64,000 bases of DNA, from the NCBI RefSeq assembly GCF_019649055.1, contig NW_026570224.1, positions 2,170,001-2,234,000 on the forward strand, in the 5' to 3' direction. Source of the stretch: Paramacrobiotus metropolitanus (taxonomy: Eukaryota > Tardigrada > Eutardigrada > Parachela > Macrobiotidae). Positions 63,190 to 64,000 of this stretch are shown one piece after another (positions within the stretch are counted from its first letter, which is position 1; each line of letters opens with the position of its first letter). The notes beneath the pieces were generated by a model, which was not told the origin of the DNA, ran no database searches, and saw only the letters and a program-made list of their open reading frames with translations. The translations under genes were made by a program, and so were the position numbers.

Positions 63190-63875
63190 TTACACGTGCA
63201 GCTTGGGCACCGCTGCCGTTTTGACCTCGTAATGTTTGACGTCGGAAATTGAAGGTCGGCGTTCGTTGTTGTGGGCGTTCTTATTCTTTTCCACATAGGA
63301 AAACACCGTGGCGAAACTCTCCCCGGCACCGTTCTGCGCCCGGATGGTGTACTTGCCGGCATCTTTGGGTTTGACCTCTTTAAGACGCAGCCACGCCACC
63401 CAGGCATCACCGTCTTTCTTGACGCCTTGGGACACGCGCTCACCGTTCTTGATACGCTCATCCATATGATACCACGTGGCCACCGGCTCTACTTCCGAAT
63501 TGATACGGCACTCCAGATTAATAATGTGCGAACCCGTGGCGGTTGTTTCCGGCGTGATGCTCGGCGGCTCCAGTCGGGGTGAATTGGGATTGATGCTGGC
63601 TCTCCTGTAATTGTCGTGCTTATCTTATACAGTGCTTGCCTTATAAAGTCATTCTACTTCGGAAATATAATAATTAAAACCATCTCAATTTAAAATTTTA
63701 TGAGTGTATGAAACTACTGTAAATAACATTTAAAACAGTTTTTTCCTTTGATTTTCTGTAACCGTGTTACGTAAATGCATGCTGTTAAAATGATTGATGT
63801 TTATCGCAATTCGAGCTGCCTGAAATTTCTTACCGTCCCATCGGGCATCCTTCAAAGATATCCACGCTACCTCGT
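63190..63875 (-). CDS. Ig I-set domain protein, C-terminal exons (partial)
   Basis: This is the 3' end of a gene running off the right edge. The last exon is 63604-63190; the preceding 42-nt exon is 63875-63834 and joins in frame. The last exon encodes RASINPNSPRLEPPSITPET, then one I-set immunoglobulin domain: the first Cys strand HIINLECRIN, the Trp core EPVATWYHMDERIKNGERVS, and the F strand KDAGKYTIRAQNGAGESFA. It ends KTAAVPKLHV. The second Cys of a classical Ig fold is replaced: the DAGKYTI strand has Tyr-Thr-Ile-Arg rather than Y-x-C. Such I-set domains with short basic Ser/Pro linkers are typical of giant muscle proteins (twitchin, projectin, titin, UNC-89), so a muscle protein is likely, but the identity is not established. 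Upstream exons are outside or unresolved. Confidence 0.7.
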
Positions 63876-64000
63876 CTGAAATTGTCAAGAAGACACTGGT
63901 TGAAAGTCACATTAACGGTAATTATCACCATCAGACGGTTTAACTGGCAAGTCGAAATTCGTTCGCAAGATCCGTTATTAGATAACCGCTCATTCTGGAA

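Overview
This is an animal nuclear genome window. Every recognisable gene except one is split by short GT-AG introns (mostly 50-300 bp), there are no bacterial-style operons, and the encoded proteins are metazoan. A sulfakinin-type neuropeptide precursor (YGHxRF-amide) points to a panarthropod. A compact-genome lineage such as a tardigrade is my guess, not a demonstrated fact. I rebuilt gene models by hand, checking exon phase at each junction. Most close perfectly in frame; the few that do not are flagged.

Layout from left to right: a TLDc-domain protein (+, 905-2266); MIOS, a GATOR2 subunit (-, 2596-7738), with a 498-bp hAT-like MITE in one intron; a PHF7/G2E3-like PHD-RING ubiquitin ligase (+, 8647-10879); a gene-poor stretch; an intronless sulfakinin precursor (+, 14733-15149); alanine aminotransferase (-, 17632-20724); a ZnT1-type zinc transporter (+, 22347-24727); an SLC25A39/40-type mitochondrial carrier (-, 25252-27643); UFL1, the UFM1 E3 ligase (-, 28333-31430); NOP58 (+, 31942-35231), with a box C/D snoRNA in an intron; an unrecognised two-exon secreted prepropeptide (-, 35802-36513); a lysocardiolipin acyltransferase (-, 38038-40989); a furin-type proprotein convertase (-, 42405-49204); the autophagy tether EPG5 (+, 51664-60413); and the 3' end of an Ig-domain, probably muscle, gene (-, from 63190 off the right edge).

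The genes are mostly unrelated housekeeping functions. Head-to-head pairs (MIOS/PHF7-like, ALT/ZnT1, UFL1/NOP58, convertase/EPG5) probably share promoter regions. Two secreted prepropeptides with dibasic sites lie in the same window as a convertase of the class that cuts such sites; this is probably coincidence.

The most notable observations are: the NOP58-intron snoRNA, whose guide has a 12-nt match to the conserved 18S AGGUAGUGACGA segment, matching the human NOP58/SNORD70 arrangement; the unrecognised prepropeptide; the MITE with an intact 8-bp target duplication; an 8-mer (TACTCGTA/TACGAGTA) seen at least 14 times outside coding sequence; and a palindromic, apparently two-way poly(A) signal between NOP58 and the prepropeptide gene.
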